64,000 nt of DNA from Streptomyces sp. NBC_00775 (GCF_036347135.1 NZ_CP108938.1:10664001-10728000), one strand, 5' to 3'; positions 44,558 through 53,706 are shown, numbered from the stretch's first letter. Numbers and translations are program-made. The notes: generated from the sequence alone by a model not told the origin.

Positions 44558-45646
44558 TCATCCGTACCGGCGCATGTCATGGAAGAAGTCGTCGATGACG
44601 TGCAGCTCTCCGGAGCGGACCACTTCGTCGTAGACGTACTTGCCGACCGCGAGGTCGAGCACCCCGAGGCCGAAGGGCGAGAACACCACCGGCCGGTCCG
44701 CCGGCACCGCCACCCGGCCCGCTATCACGTCGTCCAACGTGCCGTGCAGGAAGTCCCGGTTGCCGGTGAGCTGTTCGGCCAGATGCGGTGAGGTGTCGGC
44801 CTTCAGACAGTGCTCGACGTCGTCGACGATGTTGGTCGAGGCCAGAACGATCTCCGGCGCGAGGTCGCGCAGCGACACGTGCAGCACCACGGGATGGTGC
44901 GAGAACCACGCGGGGTCGCTGATGTGCGGCTCACCGGCGACGGTGGCGAAGACCACCAGGTCGCTGCAGCGGATCAGCTCCTCGGCGTTGTCGTGCACCG
45001 TGATCCGGCCCGCGGTGCCCGACTGCTCGAGGTAGCGGCGGAACCCGGCCGCGCTGTCGGCGGACAGGTCGTGTACGCCGATCTCGTCGAACGACCAGCC
45101 GCTGCCGGCCAGGAACATGTGGATGTAGCGGGCGATCAGGCCCGTCCCGAAGAACCCGACGCGCGTGGGCCGCGGTCGGCCCCGGCTGAGCCGGTCCGCG
45201 GCCAACGCCGCCGACGCGGCCGTCCTGGTGGCGCTGATGATGGAACTCTCCAGGCAGGCGAACGGGTAGCCGGTGTCCCGGTCGTTGAGGATCAGCACGG
45301 CGGACGCCCTCGGGATGCCGGCCTGTACGTTCTCCGGGAAGCTGGAGATCCACTTCAGGCCGTCCACCCCTACGTGCCCGCCGATCGAAGCCGGCAGCGC
45401 GATGATCCGGGAGGACGGGCGGTCGGCGAAACGCAGGAAGTACGACGGCGGGTTCACCGAGTGACCCGCGCCGTGCAGCCGGTAGGTGGCCTCGACCAAG
45501 TCGACGATCTGCTTCTCGCGCCCCTCCAGCACCTGCTGGACCTGGGCACCGGAGATCACCGCGAAGGGCCGCACGCTGTGCTGCTCGGTCGTCGCCGAAG
45601 CCGCCACGGCGGCGGTGACGGTGGTCGACGGTTGGTTGCCGGTCAT
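44558..45646 (-). CDS. SbnB-like 2,3-diaminopropionate biosynthesis dehydrogenase
   Basis: 362 residues from the ATG at 45646. Ornithine cyclodeaminase/mu-crystallin fold with the NAD-binding GFFGTGLIARYIHMFL and the segment GLKWISSFPENVQAGIPRAS. SbnB oxidatively cleaves the SbnA product to 2,3-diaminopropionate and 2-oxoglutarate. It overlaps the TauD-type gene by 4 bases. The 2-oxoglutarate released here is also the co-substrate of that oxygenase. Confidence 0.88.
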   Translation of the reverse strand: MTGNQPSTTVTAAVAASATTEQHSVRPFAVISGAQVQQVLEGREKQIVDLVEATYRLHGAGHSVNPPSYFLRFADRPSSRIIALPASIGGHVGVDGLKWISSFPENVQAGIPRASAVLILNDRDTGYPFACLESSIISATRTAASAALAADRLSRGRPRPTRVGFFGTGLIARYIHMFLAGSGWSFDEIGVHDLSADSAAGFRRYLEQSGTAGRITVHDNAEELIRCSDLVVFATVAGEPHISDPAWFSHHPVVLHVSLRDLAPEIVLASTNIVDDVEHCLKADTSPHLAEQLTGNRDFLHGTLDDVIAGRVAVPADRPVVFSPFGLGVLDLAVGKYVYDEVVRSGELHVIDDFFHDMRRYG

Positions 45647-46650
45647 CGGACGGTCACCTCGAAGTTCGGCGAGCAGTCGGACAGTCGTACCGAGTCGGCC
45701 ATCGCGACGAGCACCTCGCGCGATCCCTCGAAGGGCTCCCGGCTGTGCGCGGTGCGGATGTTGTCGACGAGCATCAGGTCGCCGGCCTGCCACCGCTCGC
45801 GTGCGGTGTTGGCCTCGTAGATCTTGTTGAGCAGTGTCACCACGTCCTCGCCGATCGGGTCACCGCCTCCGAAACGGGTGTTGAACGGCAGCCCGTCGGC
45901 GCCGTAGTCCTCGACGAGGTACTCGCGGACCTCGGAGGCCAGCGTCCACTCGTTGAGGAACGCGATCTGGTTGAACCAGCAGCGTCGGCCGGTGACCGGA
46001 TGGCGCATCACGGCGCTGCGGCGCTGCCTGGTGCGCAGGCCCCCGTCGGGTTGCCAATCGAACTCGATCGCATTGGCGCGGCAGTAACGTTCGACGGCGC
46101 CCCGGTCGTCGGTGCCGAAGGCCTCGATGAGGGACGACCCGATCTCGTCGTTGTAGCTGCGGGTGAGCAGCCAACCCTCCCGCTCGAACCGCTCGGCCAG
46201 CTCGGTGGGCAGCTCCTCGAGCACGGTCGCCGCGTCGGCCACTCCGGTCGCCCCGCCCTCGGCGGGTGCGGTGAGGCAGGCGAACAGCATCAGGCCGGGG
46301 AACTCCAGCGTGTAGCTCAGTTCGTGGTGCATGCACATCGGCTGGTTCGGCGGCCACTGCGCGGAGGAGTACACGCCGTCGGCGTAGGTCCGCCGGGGCG
46401 CGAAGGCCTCCCGCTCCGCCATCAGCCCGGTGCTCAGCCGCTCGAAGACCGCACCGGTCCCGGCCACGTCGCGCAGCCCGAGGCCGCGGATCAGGACGCA
46501 GCCCTGCTCGGCGACGACGGCGCGCAGCGCGTCCCGGTGCTCGGCCGCCCAGCCCGGCGCGTCGCCGGGGGGCTCGGTCCGCAGTATCGGAGGCCGGCCG
46601 GGTTGGAGCTCGACGTCGTCGAGCAGCGGCGCCGGGGATGTGGAGGACAT
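45643..46650 (-). CDS. TauD/TfdA-family Fe(II)/2-oxoglutarate oxygenase
   Basis: 335 residues. The iron-binding triad is visible as H108-x-E110 in MHHELSY (Glu instead of Asp, as in the SyrP-like group) and His302 in NIRTAHSREPFEG, with an Arg at about 311 for 2-oxoglutarate. SyrP-type enzymes hydroxylate amino acids, often tethered to an NRPS carrier. Placed between the diaminopropionate enzymes and the NRPS, it may hydroxylate diaminopropionate or the carrier-bound residue. Confidence 0.88.
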   Translation of the reverse strand: MSSTSPAPLLDDVELQPGRPPILRTEPPGDAPGWAAEHRDALRAVVAEQGCVLIRGLGLRDVAGTGAVFERLSTGLMAEREAFAPRRTYADGVYSSAQWPPNQPMCMHHELSYTLEFPGLMLFACLTAPAEGGATGVADAATVLEELPTELAERFEREGWLLTRSYNDEIGSSLIEAFGTDDRGAVERYCRANAIEFDWQPDGGLRTRQRRSAVMRHPVTGRRCWFNQIAFLNEWTLASEVREYLVEDYGADGLPFNTRFGGGDPIGEDVVTLLNKIYEANTARERWQAGDLMLVDNIRTAHSREPFEGSREVLVAMADSVRLSDCSPNFEVTVR

Positions 46651-46684
46651 CGTGGTTTCCTTTCGGTGTGTGACTGTGTGCCGC

Positions 46685-49600
46685 TCAGGCAGAAGGCAGC
46701 AGTTCGGCGGTGCGCAGCACGGCCTGCGCTGCCTCGGTCGGACAGGTGCGGGGGAAGTAGTGGCCGCCCTCGGCGAGTTCGTGCAGGTCGACGCGGACCG
46801 CGAGGAGCTCCCAGTCGCGGTGGCGGTGCGCGTGTCCGGTCGTGATCGGGTCGTCGGCGGCGACGACCACGGTGACCGGCGCGGACAGCTTCACCGCCGG
46901 GGGAGTGTTGAGGAGGCCGGTGAAATAGCGGTGTGCGGACACGCAGTCGTGCCGGTAGGCGGCACCGACATGCTCGGCACGCTGCGCATCCAGCTGATGG
47001 AGTCCGGTGTAGTCGCTGTCCGTGCTCAGTTTCGCGGCGATCTCGGCGTTGCTCTGTCCGGTCAGCTCGGTGACGGCGTTGCGCCGGTCAGCGGCGTTGC
47101 CGAGCAACTGCGCGCCGACGAAGACCCGTTGGACATCCACCCCGCGCTCCTCCAGCTGCCTGGCCGTCTCCAGGGCGAAGGCCGCGCCCGAGGAGTGACC
47201 CCACAGCAGGACTCGGGGCAGGCCGCGTTCGGCGATCTCGGCGATCTCGGCGACGACCTGCGCGACCACGTCTGTCATCGGCGCGAAGGGCTCGCTCTCG
47301 GCGCCGACATCGTGACCGGGCAGCTCAACGGCGTAGACCGCGATCCCACTGCTCCGCAGCGCCTTGGCCATCGGCTGAAAGTTCACGGCGTTGCCGCCGG
47401 CGTGGGGAAAGCACACCAGAGCAGCGGCCGGCGCACCCTCCGGCTCGCACAGCGACTGAAGCAGCCCGGAATGCCGATCGGACCTGCCGTCGACCAGAGC
47501 GGCCAGATCGGCGAGGACCGGATGGCGGGTCACGTCCTTGAGCGACACCGCGCGCTCCAGGGCGATGGCCAGCTTCACGGCCGACAACGATGTCCCGCCC
47601 CGGTCGAAGAAGTGGTCCCGTCGTCCGATCACGTCCTGCGGGATGCCGAGCACCTTCGCCCAGGCGGCCGCCAGCCACCGCTCGGTCGGCGTACCCGGCG
47701 TGTCGTGGCCTTCCTTGTGGTCTCCGACGACATCGAGCTCTCCGGCGAGCACCGCCAGTGCCTTCTTGTCGGTCTTGCCGTTGGCGGTCAGCGGCAGTCT
47801 CTCCAGCCAGTGGAAGGCCGACGGCACCATGTACTCCGGCAGCGTCCCACCCAGCCGGTCCACCAGATCCCCGGCCGAGAGCGACCGCGGGCCGGAGCAG
47901 AAGGCCACCAGGTGCGTGCTCCGGTCGGGCCGCTCCACGACCACCACCGCACCGTCGCGGACACCGGGCACCCGTAGCAGTGTGTTCTCGATCTCGCCGA
48001 TCTCGATCCTGAAGCCACGGATCTTGACCTGGGTGTCGCGGCGCCCGAGGAACTCCAGCTTGCCCTCGGGCAGCCAGCGGCCGTGGTCGCCACTCCGGTA
48101 GAGCCGGGCGCCCTCGCGGTGCGGATCGGGCATGAAGGCCTGCTTGGTGCGGTCGGGGTCGTTGACGTATCCACGGCCCACGCAGACGCCGGAGAAGACG
48201 ATTTCGCCGGGCGCGCCGAGCGGCACCGGTGACAGCTGCTCGTCGACGACGTAGATGTGCACGTTGCTGATGGGGGGACCGAGCGGGACCCGTTCGCGGG
48301 CCGGCACCCCGTCCATGACCTCGTGGTTGGTGTCGTCGGAGGTCTCGGTCAGTCCGTACGCGTTGACCAGTTTGATGTCGGGCTCGGCCGCGAACCAGCG
48401 CTGCGTGAGCTCCTTCTTCAACGCCTCACCGGTGACGGACACGCACCGCAGGTCGGGCAGTTCGCGCGGGTGTTGCTCCAGATAGGTCAGGACGACCTCG
48501 AGGTACGACGGCACGACCTGGAGCACGGCGACCCGGCCGCGGACGATCTTGTCGACGAACTGCTGGACGTCCAGGATCACCTCCTGCTCCACCAGCACGG
48601 TCCGCCCACCGACCAGGAGCGAGGACACCAGTTGCCACAGCGAGATGTCGAAGCACTGGGGGGCGGTCTGGGCGACCACCTGCCCCTCGTCGATTCCCAG
48701 GTCGTCGATCTTGGCGTAGAGGTGGTTGAGCATGCCCGCGTGCTCGCACATCGCTCCCTTGGGCTCTCCCGTGGAGCCGGAGGTGAAGTAGATGTAGGCG
48801 AGTTGGTCCGGCGCGACGGCGATGCCCAGGTCGTCGCCGCCATGGCCCTCGTCGTACGCCGTGCCGATGAGGAGCTTCCGGACCCCCGGCAGCGAGTCCA
48901 GGGCCTGGTCGAGCGAGTCGGTGCTGCCCGGTTCGGTGAGGACGAGCCCGCACTCGGCGCGGGAGAGCATGGCCGCGATGCGGTCGGCCGGGAAGTGCGG
49001 CTCGACGGGGAGGTACACGCCTCCGGCCTTGAACACCGCGAGGACCGCTGCCATCCAGTCCAGGTTCCTCCCGGTCACCACCGCGACGACGCCTTCGCGC
49101 TGCAGCCCCCGCGCCAACAGGGCCCGTCCCAGCTGGTTGGCACGGGCGTTGAGTTCCTCGTACGTCCACTGCCGGTCGCCGTGCACGGCGACCACGGCAT
49201 CCGGACGTACCCTCGCCTGCTGCTCGAACAGCTCGTGCATCCGGACGTCCGGCAGGGCACGGCGCGGTCCGGACAGCCCTTCGAGCTGGAACCGGAGCTC
49301 CTCGGTGGACAGCAGGCTCTGTCGCGCGTGCTCCGCGTCCGGATCCGCGGCGATGAACGTGAGCGCGGCGAGGTGGTAGCCGGCGATCCTGGCGGCGTGG
49401 TCCGCGTCGAGTACGTCGGTCCGGTACCGCAGTCGCAGCACGGCCCGGCCGCCGTGCTCCGAGAATCCCACCCACAGCACGGTGTCTCCGAAGAGACCGC
49501 CGCCGACGTCCGTCGGACGGGGACCGGAGGCCGGATGCGGATCGAAGACGGTCTCGATCGGCGCTTCGGACAGGCCCAGTTCGCGCCTGAGTGCGTCGAC

Positions 49601-49981
49601 CGGAAAGTCCTTGTGCGACACCAGTTCCGACGCGCCGCGATGGGCGTCCACCAGCAGCGCCCGCCACGACTCGGGTGCGGTCGCGAGGCGGCAGGGCAAC
49701 GGCCGGCCGCCCTCCTCGGCGACGTAGCCGGTCGTGACGTCCTGCTCGCCGGCCAGCGCGGCGAGCACCTTGGCGTGCGCGGCCAGCATCACGGAGCCGA
49801 GCGGCATCGCGAGGTCCGTCGCCAGACGGCGCACATCGTCCAAGACGTCGTCAGGGATGGTGGCCTCGTGCTCGTCCACGCCCGTCATCGGATGGAGCGT
49901 CCACCGCGGGATCGTGGTGGATCCACCGGCGACGAGTACACCACGCCAGAACTCCTGGTCCGTCTCCACTTGCGTTGCCAT
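46685..49981 (-). CDS. NRPS: half condensation-adenylation-carrier-thioesterase
   Basis: 1098 residues. Residues 1-235 resemble only the C-terminal half of a condensation domain; no HHxxxDG is present. Adenylation domain 245-745: YFTSGSTGEPKG (399-410), FDISLWQ (444-450), NAYGLTETSDD (540-550), YRSGDHGRW and the catalytic Lys of NGKTDKK (736). Carrier domain with GGTS Ser798. Alpha/beta-hydrolase thioesterase from about 850 with GHSSG (Ser930). Asp549-Asp550 at the substrate-pocket positions suggest a basic or amino-bearing substrate, compatible with diaminopropionate (inference). It starts 14 bases after the upstream gene. No MbtH gene is nearby. Confidence 0.9.
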   Translation of the reverse strand: MATQVETDQEFWRGVLVAGGSTTIPRWTLHPMTGVDEHEATIPDDVLDDVRRLATDLAMPLGSVMLAAHAKVLAALAGEQDVTTGYVAEEGGRPLPCRLATAPESWRALLVDAHRGASELVSHKDFPVDALRRELGLSEAPIETVFDPHPASGPRPTDVGGGLFGDTVLWVGFSEHGGRAVLRLRYRTDVLDADHAARIAGYHLAALTFIAADPDAEHARQSLLSTEELRFQLEGLSGPRRALPDVRMHELFEQQARVRPDAVVAVHGDRQWTYEELNARANQLGRALLARGLQREGVVAVVTGRNLDWMAAVLAVFKAGGVYLPVEPHFPADRIAAMLSRAECGLVLTEPGSTDSLDQALDSLPGVRKLLIGTAYDEGHGGDDLGIAVAPDQLAYIYFTSGSTGEPKGAMCEHAGMLNHLYAKIDDLGIDEGQVVAQTAPQCFDISLWQLVSSLLVGGRTVLVEQEVILDVQQFVDKIVRGRVAVLQVVPSYLEVVLTYLEQHPRELPDLRCVSVTGEALKKELTQRWFAAEPDIKLVNAYGLTETSDDTNHEVMDGVPARERVPLGPPISNVHIYVVDEQLSPVPLGAPGEIVFSGVCVGRGYVNDPDRTKQAFMPDPHREGARLYRSGDHGRWLPEGKLEFLGRRDTQVKIRGFRIEIGEIENTLLRVPGVRDGAVVVVERPDRSTHLVAFCSGPRSLSAGDLVDRLGGTLPEYMVPSAFHWLERLPLTANGKTDKKALAVLAGELDVVGDHKEGHDTPGTPTERWLAAAWAKVLGIPQDVIGRRDHFFDRGGTSLSAVKLAIALERAVSLKDVTRHPVLADLAALVDGRSDRHSGLLQSLCEPEGAPAAALVCFPHAGGNAVNFQPMAKALRSSGIAVYAVELPGHDVGAESEPFAPMTDVVAQVVAEIAEIAERGLPRVLLWGHSSGAAFALETARQLEERGVDVQRVFVGAQLLGNAADRRNAVTELTGQSNAEIAAKLSTDSDYTGLHQLDAQRAEHVGAAYRHDCVSAHRYFTGLLNTPPAVKLSAPVTVVVAADDPITTGHAHRHRDWELLAVRVDLHELAEGGHYFPRTCPTEAAQAVLRTAELLPSA

Positions 49982-49995
49982 CGATCAGTCCCTCT

Positions 49996-52629
49996 TCACT
50001 CGCCGTGGCCGGCATGTCTGTCACCGCCGACCAGGGCGGCTCCACTGTCGTCGTTACCGGGCGCGGGGGCATCTCTCGTCTCCGTGGCCGGGTTTCCACC
50101 CCACCGCGCGTGCTGCGGGACTTCCTCGCCCTTCATGAGGAAGGAGTCGGGCGCAAGCACTGAGCCGTCACCCATCGTCACGCCGTAGTGGACGTGGGAG
50201 CCGACACCGAGGGTGCATCCGTCGCCGATCGTGCTGCGGTCGGACTTGAAGGTGCCGTCTTCCTGCGAGTGACACTGGATTTTGCTCCCCGCATTGAGGG
50301 TGCAGTCGTCACCGATGGTGGTGAGCATCCGCTCCGTCAGATAGCAGCCGTCATCGAAGACCCTGCTGCCGAGCCGAACACCCAGGAGCCGCCAGATCAC
50401 GTTCTTGAAGGGGGTGCCATTGAAGACGTTGAGGTAATGGTCAGGCACCTTCCACAGACGCTCGTGCCACCAGAAGTACGGGTCGTAGATGGAGCACAAC
50501 TGCGGTCGCAGTCCGCGGAAGGCAACGATGGCGCGCTCCACCAGCACGAAGTAGAGCGGGGTGAACACCAGCGTGAGCACCAGGAACACCACGATCGGTA
50601 CATGTCCGTAGGAGTCGTACAGATCGATATTCGCGAGGGCGAGCAGGGTCAGCACGAAGAAGTACAACCACCGCACGAGCAGAAAGAGGATCATCGACCG
50701 GATGTTGTAGCGGTTCTTGGCGGCGAGATTGCGGCGCAACTCGCTTCCGGTCCGCATGTCGTCGAATCGGAGGTCGCGCTCCACCGACCGGGGAATCTCG
50801 AAGCACGGTGAGCCGAGCAGACCCACCCCCTCGCGCATCTCACCGTCGAGCGGAATCATCACCTTCGTCGCAAGAAGGCAGTTGTCGCCTGTCTTCGCAC
50901 CGGACGGATACGCGATGTTGTTCCCGAGAAAGTTGTGCTGCCCGATCGTCGCCCGGGACACCCGGAATGACGTGCTCGAGAAGTCGGCGTTCACGATCGA
51001 CAGGCCGTCGGCAACCATCGTGCCGCTGCCCACGGAGCAGAGGTACGGGGTCTCGTGTTGCACTTCGGTGCCGAAGTTCGACCCCGTCTGCTCCACCCGG
51101 GACAGGTCGTATCCAAGGCCACGCAGATAGTGGACGATGTAGGAGCTGTCGCCGAACAGCCAGGTGAAGAACTTCACGTTGGTGATGCGTGCGATCGCCC
51201 GGTGCGTCGAGTAGTGAAAGCCGTACAGCGGATAGACCCTGTCCGGCTTCACGACCCGGTTCAGCAGGCGCGGAACAGTGAACAGAACGGCGACGCCCAC
51301 GACGACGAGGCCGAAGAACAGAACGCAGGAGACGACCAGTGCGTCGACGTAGAGCTCCGGCGACGTGACCCCTGCCGTGCCCGGCCCCAGCCGCTTGCTC
51401 AGCGCCGGGACCTCCGTCAGCAGCATGTACATTCCCCCGACTACCAGCGGCACGGAGAGGAAGAACATCTGCCCCAAGGCGGCGAGGCCGAAGCCGGCCC
51501 GGCGCAGGGGGCCGCACCTGGCGGGCGGGATCCTCACGTAGTCGACCTCCGTGCGCTGCGCCGGAGATCCGTGCCACCGCTGGCCGTCCGGGACCGCTTG
51601 GCCGCTGTACAGCGAGGACGTATGACCGAGCTGCGCCCCGTCACCCATCGACGTGTCGATGTCGAGCACGGTCTTCTCACCGATGAACACATCTCTGCCG
51701 AGGGTTACCGGGCCCGTCTGGATACGGCTGGCGTGCGCCCGGTAGCAGAGGAAGAACGAGTCCTTGCGGATCACCGTACCGGCGCCGATCGTGAGCAGGT
51801 CGGAGCAGACCGGAACGTTGCGGGAGAGGATCGTGACACCCCTGCCGATGCGTGCACCGAGTGCCCGCAGGTACAGCACGTAGAGGGGGTTGCCGATGAA
51901 GAAGACCATCGGGTTGGCATGGAGCAGCACCTTGACGGTCCAGAAGCGCAGATAGGTCAGGCCCCAGACCGGGAATGCGCGTGGTTTCCACCGGCCGACA
52001 AGGATCCATTTGGCCGCGATCGGGAAAGTGCACGCGCCGACGAAGGCGGCGCCGCCGAAGACGGCCGAGCGGATGTAGACGTCGACCAGGTTCGAGCCGG
52101 CGGATATCCATGCATAGCCGCGTGCGGTGAGCATTGCGGCGAGGAAGGAATATCCCAGGAAGAGCAGGAACTGCAGCGTTCCGCAGAGCGTGTACTGCAG
52201 TGTGCCGACCCGAGTCATTTCCTCCGACGACGCCGGAACCTGCGAGCTGACCGGGGCGGGTGTGGCACCGGTACCGGCACCGACTCCGGGATCGGTGTCG
52301 ACGAGCGCCGTCGCCAGGCTGCGGATCGTCGGGTAACGGTAGATGTCTTTCATCGAAACCGATGGCAAGTCCGTTCGCTTCCTGACGCGTGCACAGAATT
52401 GAGCCATCACCAATGAATTTGCGCCGAGGTCATTGAAGAAGTTGCTGTCGACCGACACCTGCTCGACGCACACGACCCCGGCGAGTACCTCGGCGAATTT
52501 CCTCTCGGTCTCCGTCGGCTGGATGTTGTCTGACTGCGAGGTGTTGTCCGTCGGACCTTTCGTTCTGTGTTCGGCGACTGAGGATTCATCCGGGGCGGAC
52601 GTCAGGTAATCGGCAGACCTCTCCAGCAT
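49996..52629 (-). CDS. Pls-like carrier/six-TM/three hexapeptide-domain protein lacking an A domain
   Basis: 877 residues from an ATG after AAGGAGC. Residues 40-112 form a carrier domain with LGANS Ser72 as the phosphopantetheine site. Three repeats then follow of two TM helices plus a soluble left-handed beta-helix/hexapeptide acyltransferase-like domain: TM 146-168 and 188-210, domain 258-365; TM 383-405 and 427-453, domain 505-620; TM 646-668 and 677-699, domain 745-850. This is the order of the C-terminal part of epsilon-poly-lysine synthetase (Pls/PosA family), whose tandem domains link carrier-bound amino acids iteratively. Here the adenylation domain is absent, so the neighbouring NRPS or its A domain must load it. 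Membrane-bound. Confidence 0.85.
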   Translation of the reverse strand: MLERSADYLTSAPDESSVAEHRTKGPTDNTSQSDNIQPTETERKFAEVLAGVVCVEQVSVDSNFFNDLGANSLVMAQFCARVRKRTDLPSVSMKDIYRYPTIRSLATALVDTDPGVGAGTGATPAPVSSQVPASSEEMTRVGTLQYTLCGTLQFLLFLGYSFLAAMLTARGYAWISAGSNLVDVYIRSAVFGGAAFVGACTFPIAAKWILVGRWKPRAFPVWGLTYLRFWTVKVLLHANPMVFFIGNPLYVLYLRALGARIGRGVTILSRNVPVCSDLLTIGAGTVIRKDSFFLCYRAHASRIQTGPVTLGRDVFIGEKTVLDIDTSMGDGAQLGHTSSLYSGQAVPDGQRWHGSPAQRTEVDYVRIPPARCGPLRRAGFGLAALGQMFFLSVPLVVGGMYMLLTEVPALSKRLGPGTAGVTSPELYVDALVVSCVLFFGLVVVGVAVLFTVPRLLNRVVKPDRVYPLYGFHYSTHRAIARITNVKFFTWLFGDSSYIVHYLRGLGYDLSRVEQTGSNFGTEVQHETPYLCSVGSGTMVADGLSIVNADFSSTSFRVSRATIGQHNFLGNNIAYPSGAKTGDNCLLATKVMIPLDGEMREGVGLLGSPCFEIPRSVERDLRFDDMRTGSELRRNLAAKNRYNIRSMILFLLVRWLYFFVLTLLALANIDLYDSYGHVPIVVFLVLTLVFTPLYFVLVERAIVAFRGLRPQLCSIYDPYFWWHERLWKVPDHYLNVFNGTPFKNVIWRLLGVRLGSRVFDDGCYLTERMLTTIGDDCTLNAGSKIQCHSQEDGTFKSDRSTIGDGCTLGVGSHVHYGVTMGDGSVLAPDSFLMKGEEVPQHARWGGNPATETRDAPAPGNDDSGAALVGGDRHAGHGE

Positions 52630-52970
52630 GCAAGCTCCTTGAGAAAAATCTGATCACCGTCGGCACGTGCGGCCGACGACCGGTTTCCTCGCGCCGAGTG
52701 CTGAGCGGACAAAACGATTCAGGCGCCGCGATCTCGTGAATTGGTGACTTCACGAAACGATCACGCCCATAGTTTCCGTTGCCCACCGGCCGGGCGCCAC
52801 TCGCCCCGATCGCGGCGGCACGACATCGGGACTCATCGGTGCCCGGGGGCCAGGTTCCATGGGCCCAGCGCCTGTCATGCAGGCCAGGTACGTGTTACTG
52901 CATACAGGTGGCGTGGACCTGGTCCGCGGGGGAGCTGAGCCGGTACTCAGCTGGGAGTTCAACGGATCAC
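52630..52970. other. Leader/promoter region of the Pls-like/NRPS operon
   Basis: About 340 bases between the Pls-like gene and the small ORF upstream on the same strand. It is relatively AT-rich near 52630-52760, consistent with a promoter or 5' leader. No coding sequence or clear hairpin is supported. Confidence 0.45.
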
Positions 52971-53195
52971 TCAGTGGTGATTCCTGCAGGTGGTGCGGAG
53001 CGGTGGCGCGCGGGTGAGAGCAGTGGGTTCGGTGTGCGGGACTTTTGCGTACACCTCTATGCGTTTTTTGTGGCCCTTGTACATGCCGTTCGATTGGCTT
53101 TTCTCGGCGAAGGGCAATGCAGGGAATTCGATGCCCTCGTCCAGCTCGTCCGGCGTCATCATGATCTTCCGGCTCCTGCGCTGTGCTGCAGCCAT
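52971..53195 (-). CDS. Small 74-residue hypothetical protein upstream of the NRPS cluster
   Basis: ATG at 53195 preceded by AAGAGAGG at 7 bases. The product begins MAAAQRRSRKIMMTPDELDE, then GIEFPALPFAEK, and ends in a Thr/Arg/Pro-rich tail with one Cys. I do not recognise a family. It is in the same direction as the cluster. The first 50 residues look protein-like and the tail less so, so the true stop or frame could differ. A strong hairpin lies just upstream. It could be a regulator, a carrier partner or an unrelated gene. Confidence 0.5.
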   Translation of the reverse strand: MAAAQRRSRKIMMTPDELDEGIEFPALPFAEKSQSNGMYKGHKKRIEVYAKVPHTEPTALTRAPPLRTTCRNHH

Positions 53196-53706
53196 GCGCG
53201 CCTCTCTTCGACTGACATCCGGCCCGGATCCGAGTGGCCGAGGCACTCGGATCCGGGCTTTGTTGGCTGGGCACAGTGACGTCACGGACGCCGCGCGGCC
53301 GGGGCGGGTAGCGTCGCTGTCGCACGAGCGCGACTGCGTCGGCCGTCCGAGATCGGCCTGACCTATTGGGCTGGCAGATGAGCTCAGGCCACTCCTGTGC
53401 CCGGCGGCCCAGGCAGCGTGACCGCGCAGCTGACCGAGGACCCCGACACCCTGCTGCTCACTACGGGGCCTTTGGCGCCCCAGGGGGTCTGCGGTGCCCA
53501 CCGTTTCAGCGACCGCGGCTGGTCTCAGCCGCCCCCCCACCCCAGCCCCAGGGGGCCTCCGAGGGCCCCTCATGGGAACGTCATGGGAACGGAAGGCCAT
53601 GTAAAGGCGGGGAACGATCAGACAAGGCCGGAAGACCTCACATCGCTGACCAGCAGGAACGGTGAATTCAGGGAAAGGCCATCATGGACAGGGCGGACTA
53701 TGAGGC
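53196..53706. other. Spacer between the NRPS cluster and the integrated-element scar
   Basis: About 510 bases holding the perfect hairpin at 53222-53258. The long plus-strand frames here translate to low-complexity Pro/Arg text and are not supported as genes. Confidence 0.5.
53222..53258 (+). terminator. Perfect 15-bp hairpin upstream of the small ORF
   Basis: GCCCGGATCCGAGTG (53222-53236) and CACTCGGATCCGGGC (53244-53258) with a 7-nt loop, followed by TTTGTT on the plus strand, so it fits an intrinsic terminator for plus-strand transcription. Seen from the minus strand it lies 27 bases before the small ORF, where it could be part of the 5' leader. Confidence 0.65.

Noticed and set aside
52779..53361. 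Plus-strand frames of 120-166 codons upstream of the NRPS cluster
   Set aside because: No ribosome sites or family features; they are antisense to the better-supported small minus-strand ORF.
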